Shown one piece after another: positions 62,530 through 64,000 of a stretch of 64,000 nt of DNA (its first letter is position 1; the number at the start of each line of letters is the position of its first letter). This DNA is from an uncultured Oscillospiraceae bacterium. GTDB taxonomy: Bacteria > Bacillota > Clostridia > Oscillospirales > Acutalibacteraceae. The notes under the pieces were generated by a model that saw nothing but the letters and a program-made list of their open reading frames with translations, ran no database searches and had not been told where the DNA came from. The translations under genes and the position numbers were made by a program. The stretch lies in assembly GCA_902478605.1 (NCBI GenBank), contig CABSLQ010000004.1, positions 1 to 64,000 on the forward strand. The letters run 5' to 3'.

Positions 62530-64000
62530 TCAGCAGCGACGCAAGGAAAGATCGGGAAGAATCACGGCAGTTTCTTCTTTGTCCTCCTCACTTTTCCATG
62601 CCACTACAAACCGAACGCTGGCCGAACAAGGGCAATAGCCCTTACCCCGCAATTTTTGAAGTCTTTCGCGGCAGGCTTTCGAAAACTTAGCGACGCGAAT
62701 GTTTTGCCCTTTCATCTCCGCCCAAAGATAGTCCTCCCTTACAGACAAAATGGTTCCACTGTGGAGCCCGAGTATGGCATCCTTTTTATCTCTGAAAAAG
62801 TCTAAAACAACATCTTTGTGGGTCAACTGCAGCGTCAACTCATCCGGTTCTCCATATACCGTACCGTCATCTGTATAGGTTACACCAGGAACCGCATCCG
62901 TGGAAAACAGATCGGAATTGCAGTGGATATACAGCGCGTTCTTGGCTCTGGTTATGCCAACATACAGTTTTCTCAAGTTTTCATCTGTTTCCATGATATG
63001 GCCACTCAACAGCATATAAACCGTGTCAAATTCGCGGCCTTTTGCCTTGTGAATGGTAGAAATTAAAATGGTTTCCTTTTCGTCGGCATAAAAATCCTCA
63101 AAATTGGATTCCTTTATAAACTCATCCAAATCGGACCGGTATTTTGTGGGATTCACGCGCTCAAAATCCCGCATCATATTTTGGCAGACTTCAAGACACG
63201 TACTATCTGCATAGACGTCAGACAACCTCCTTTTCGTCTTTGTCCACAAATCGTCCGGTATTACTGGAGAGCGGAGCTCCCTATCTATGATTTTTAAAAG
63301 AAACCGTACTTCCGCAAGATTGTACAGCCGAAATCCGTCGAGAGACTGGATCAGTTTTGCCCGGCAAGATTTTTCGTTTAAGAGGCCCAGTATCTGCAAC
63401 GCCTCATCGTTGGTATTGGTCAGGACGCAGGCTTTTTCGTTACTGCGTGTTTCCAGTATCTGTTGAACAACCGCTTCCGCCATATTTTTACAGGTATGAC
63501 GGATAATGTGGACAATACCTTCTTCCATTTGAACCGCTTGTACGGGAGCGCCCTTCATTCGATTCTGGATACGTCCGGCAAATGCATTTCCCAACGCAAC
63601 GATATTCGGCCGGCTGCGATAGTTCTCGAGCATTTCATAAAGAACGGCTCCATAGTCCTCGGCCAAAGAACGCAGATACTTTGGATCCGACCCGCGGAAC
63701 TGGTAAATGTTTTGGTCATCGTCCCCTACTGCGATGATACGCATATCCTCATTGTTCTGCATCAGCGCACGGATTAGGTTAAACTCATTCTCATCCATAT
63801 CCTGGGCTTCATCGATCACCAGGACGCTTTTCGTAGTTTTGTTGGGCTCTACCTCCCCATTGCAAATCATATCGCCTGCATTTTTGACGACATCATCGAC
63901 GCCCTCCAAGTTTCCTATTTTTCCAAGAAGATCGAAGCAATAGGAATGGAAGGTTTTGATTTCCACAAAATTGGCTGCGTTTCCAACGAGGGATATCAGC
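62530..64000 (-). CDS. UvrD/Rep-type superfamily 1 helicase, C-terminal part (runs off window)
   Basis: About 490 residues are visible; the frame is open to the window edge, so the 5' end, including Walker A, is missing here. Helicase motifs seen are VEIKTFHSYCFDLL (Ia), VLVIDEAQDMDENEF (II), AVGDDDQNIYQFRGSD (III), LENYRSRPNIV (IV), STIHKAKGREFDTVYML (V) and LRKLYVGITRAKNALYIH (VI). The C-terminal part after residue 400 is a beta-rich nucleic-acid-binding-like domain. Similar sequences are found at the end of large RecQ-UvrD fusion proteins, which is a possibility. It is the only gene in the window likely to continue outside on this side. Confidence 0.85.
   Translation of the reverse strand, partial: LISLVGNAANFVEIKTFHSYCFDLLGKIGNLEGVDDVVKNAGDMICNGEVEPNKTTKSVLVIDEAQDMDENEFNLIRALMQNNEDMRIIAVGDDDQNIYQFRGSDPKYLRSLAEDYGAVLYEMLENYRSRPNIVALGNAFAGRIQNRMKGAPVQAVQMEEGIVHIIRHTCKNMAEAVVQQILETRSNEKACVLTNTNDEALQILGLLNEKSCRAKLIQSLDGFRLYNLAEVRFLLKIIDRELRSPVIPDDLWTKTKRRLSDVYADSTCLEVCQNMMRDFERVNPTKYRSDLDEFIKESNFEDFYADEKETILISTIHKAKGREFDTVYMLLSGHIMETDENLRKLYVGITRAKNALYIHCNSDLFSTDAVPGVTYTDDGTVYGEPDELTLQLTHKDVVLDFFRDKKDAILGLHSGTILSVREDYLWAEMKGQNIRVAKFSKACRERLQKLRGKGYCPCSASVRFVVAWKSEEDKEETAVILPDLSLRRC

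Overview
The window looks like chromosomal DNA of a spore-forming, GC-rich member of the Clostridia (Oscillospiraceae/Ruminococcaceae-like). The reasons are an alpha/beta-type small acid-soluble spore protein, a SpoIID-like protein with peptidoglycan-binding domains, a Gram-positive LexA box in front of a Y-family polymerase, an mreBCD-PBP2-minD-mgsA block, TTGACA/TATAAT-type promoters and strong AGGAGG-type ribosome binding sites. All functional assignments rest on motifs and recalled family knowledge; no search was run.

Layout. 0-5 kb is a scarred region: two decayed tails of an FGGY sugar kinase, a CapA-like phosphoesterase with glycerol kinase, a VTT-domain membrane protein, and the 3' tail of an alpha-galactosidase beginning at a 15-bp inverted repeat. 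5.2-8.7 kb is a tight four-gene operon (PIG-L deacetylase, divergent NagB-like sugar isomerase, Gfo/Idh/MocA dehydrogenase, TIM-barrel isomerase), probably an amino-sugar route not matching the standard nagA-nagB pathway. 8.9-18 kb holds lepA, two DPM1/GtrB-like glycosyltransferases, a phosphohexomutase operon with prmA, tcdA and rsmE, and a URO-D family protein. 18-21.5 kb (minus strand) has a U32 peptidase, zapA and a C39-like secreted peptidase. 21.9-30.2 kb is a cell-shape and division block: alpha/beta hydrolase, dut, maf, mreB, mreC, mreD, PBP2, a minD-like gene and mgsA. 30.3-37.3 kb has hisS-aspS, a GNAT/aldo-keto reductase/ferredoxin fusion, an ECF-S/DUF1893 fusion and a DEAD-box helicase. 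37.5-47.8 kb has a SASP, tRNA-Gln, an M15 peptidase, SOS-regulated dinB, minus-strand spore or envelope genes, a DUF4091 protein and a tRNA-dihydrouridine synthase.

48-56.3 kb is a second sugar-metabolism region: rhamnose mutarotase, aldo-keto reductase, an AraC regulator divergent from an isomerase plus Gfo/Idh pair, ribokinase, thioesterase and adenine deaminase. 56.7-61.7 kb (minus strand) encodes large secreted proteins: a DUF4855 lipoprotein, then a cadherin-like multidomain protein whose reading frame is broken exactly at a 5-bp tandem duplication, with the BspA-repeat and solute-binding part continuing in another frame. 61.8-64 kb has another carbohydrate-gene tail (GH20 type), a 19-bp inverted repeat beside a degenerate tRNA, and the C-terminal part of a UvrD-type helicase running off the window.

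Three strands run through the window: conserved housekeeping operons; two isomerase-plus-dehydrogenase sugar modules, the first with an unusual NagB homologue lacking key residues; and at least four carbohydrate-gene remnants of which only 3' ends remain, indicating repeated loss of sugar-utilisation loci.
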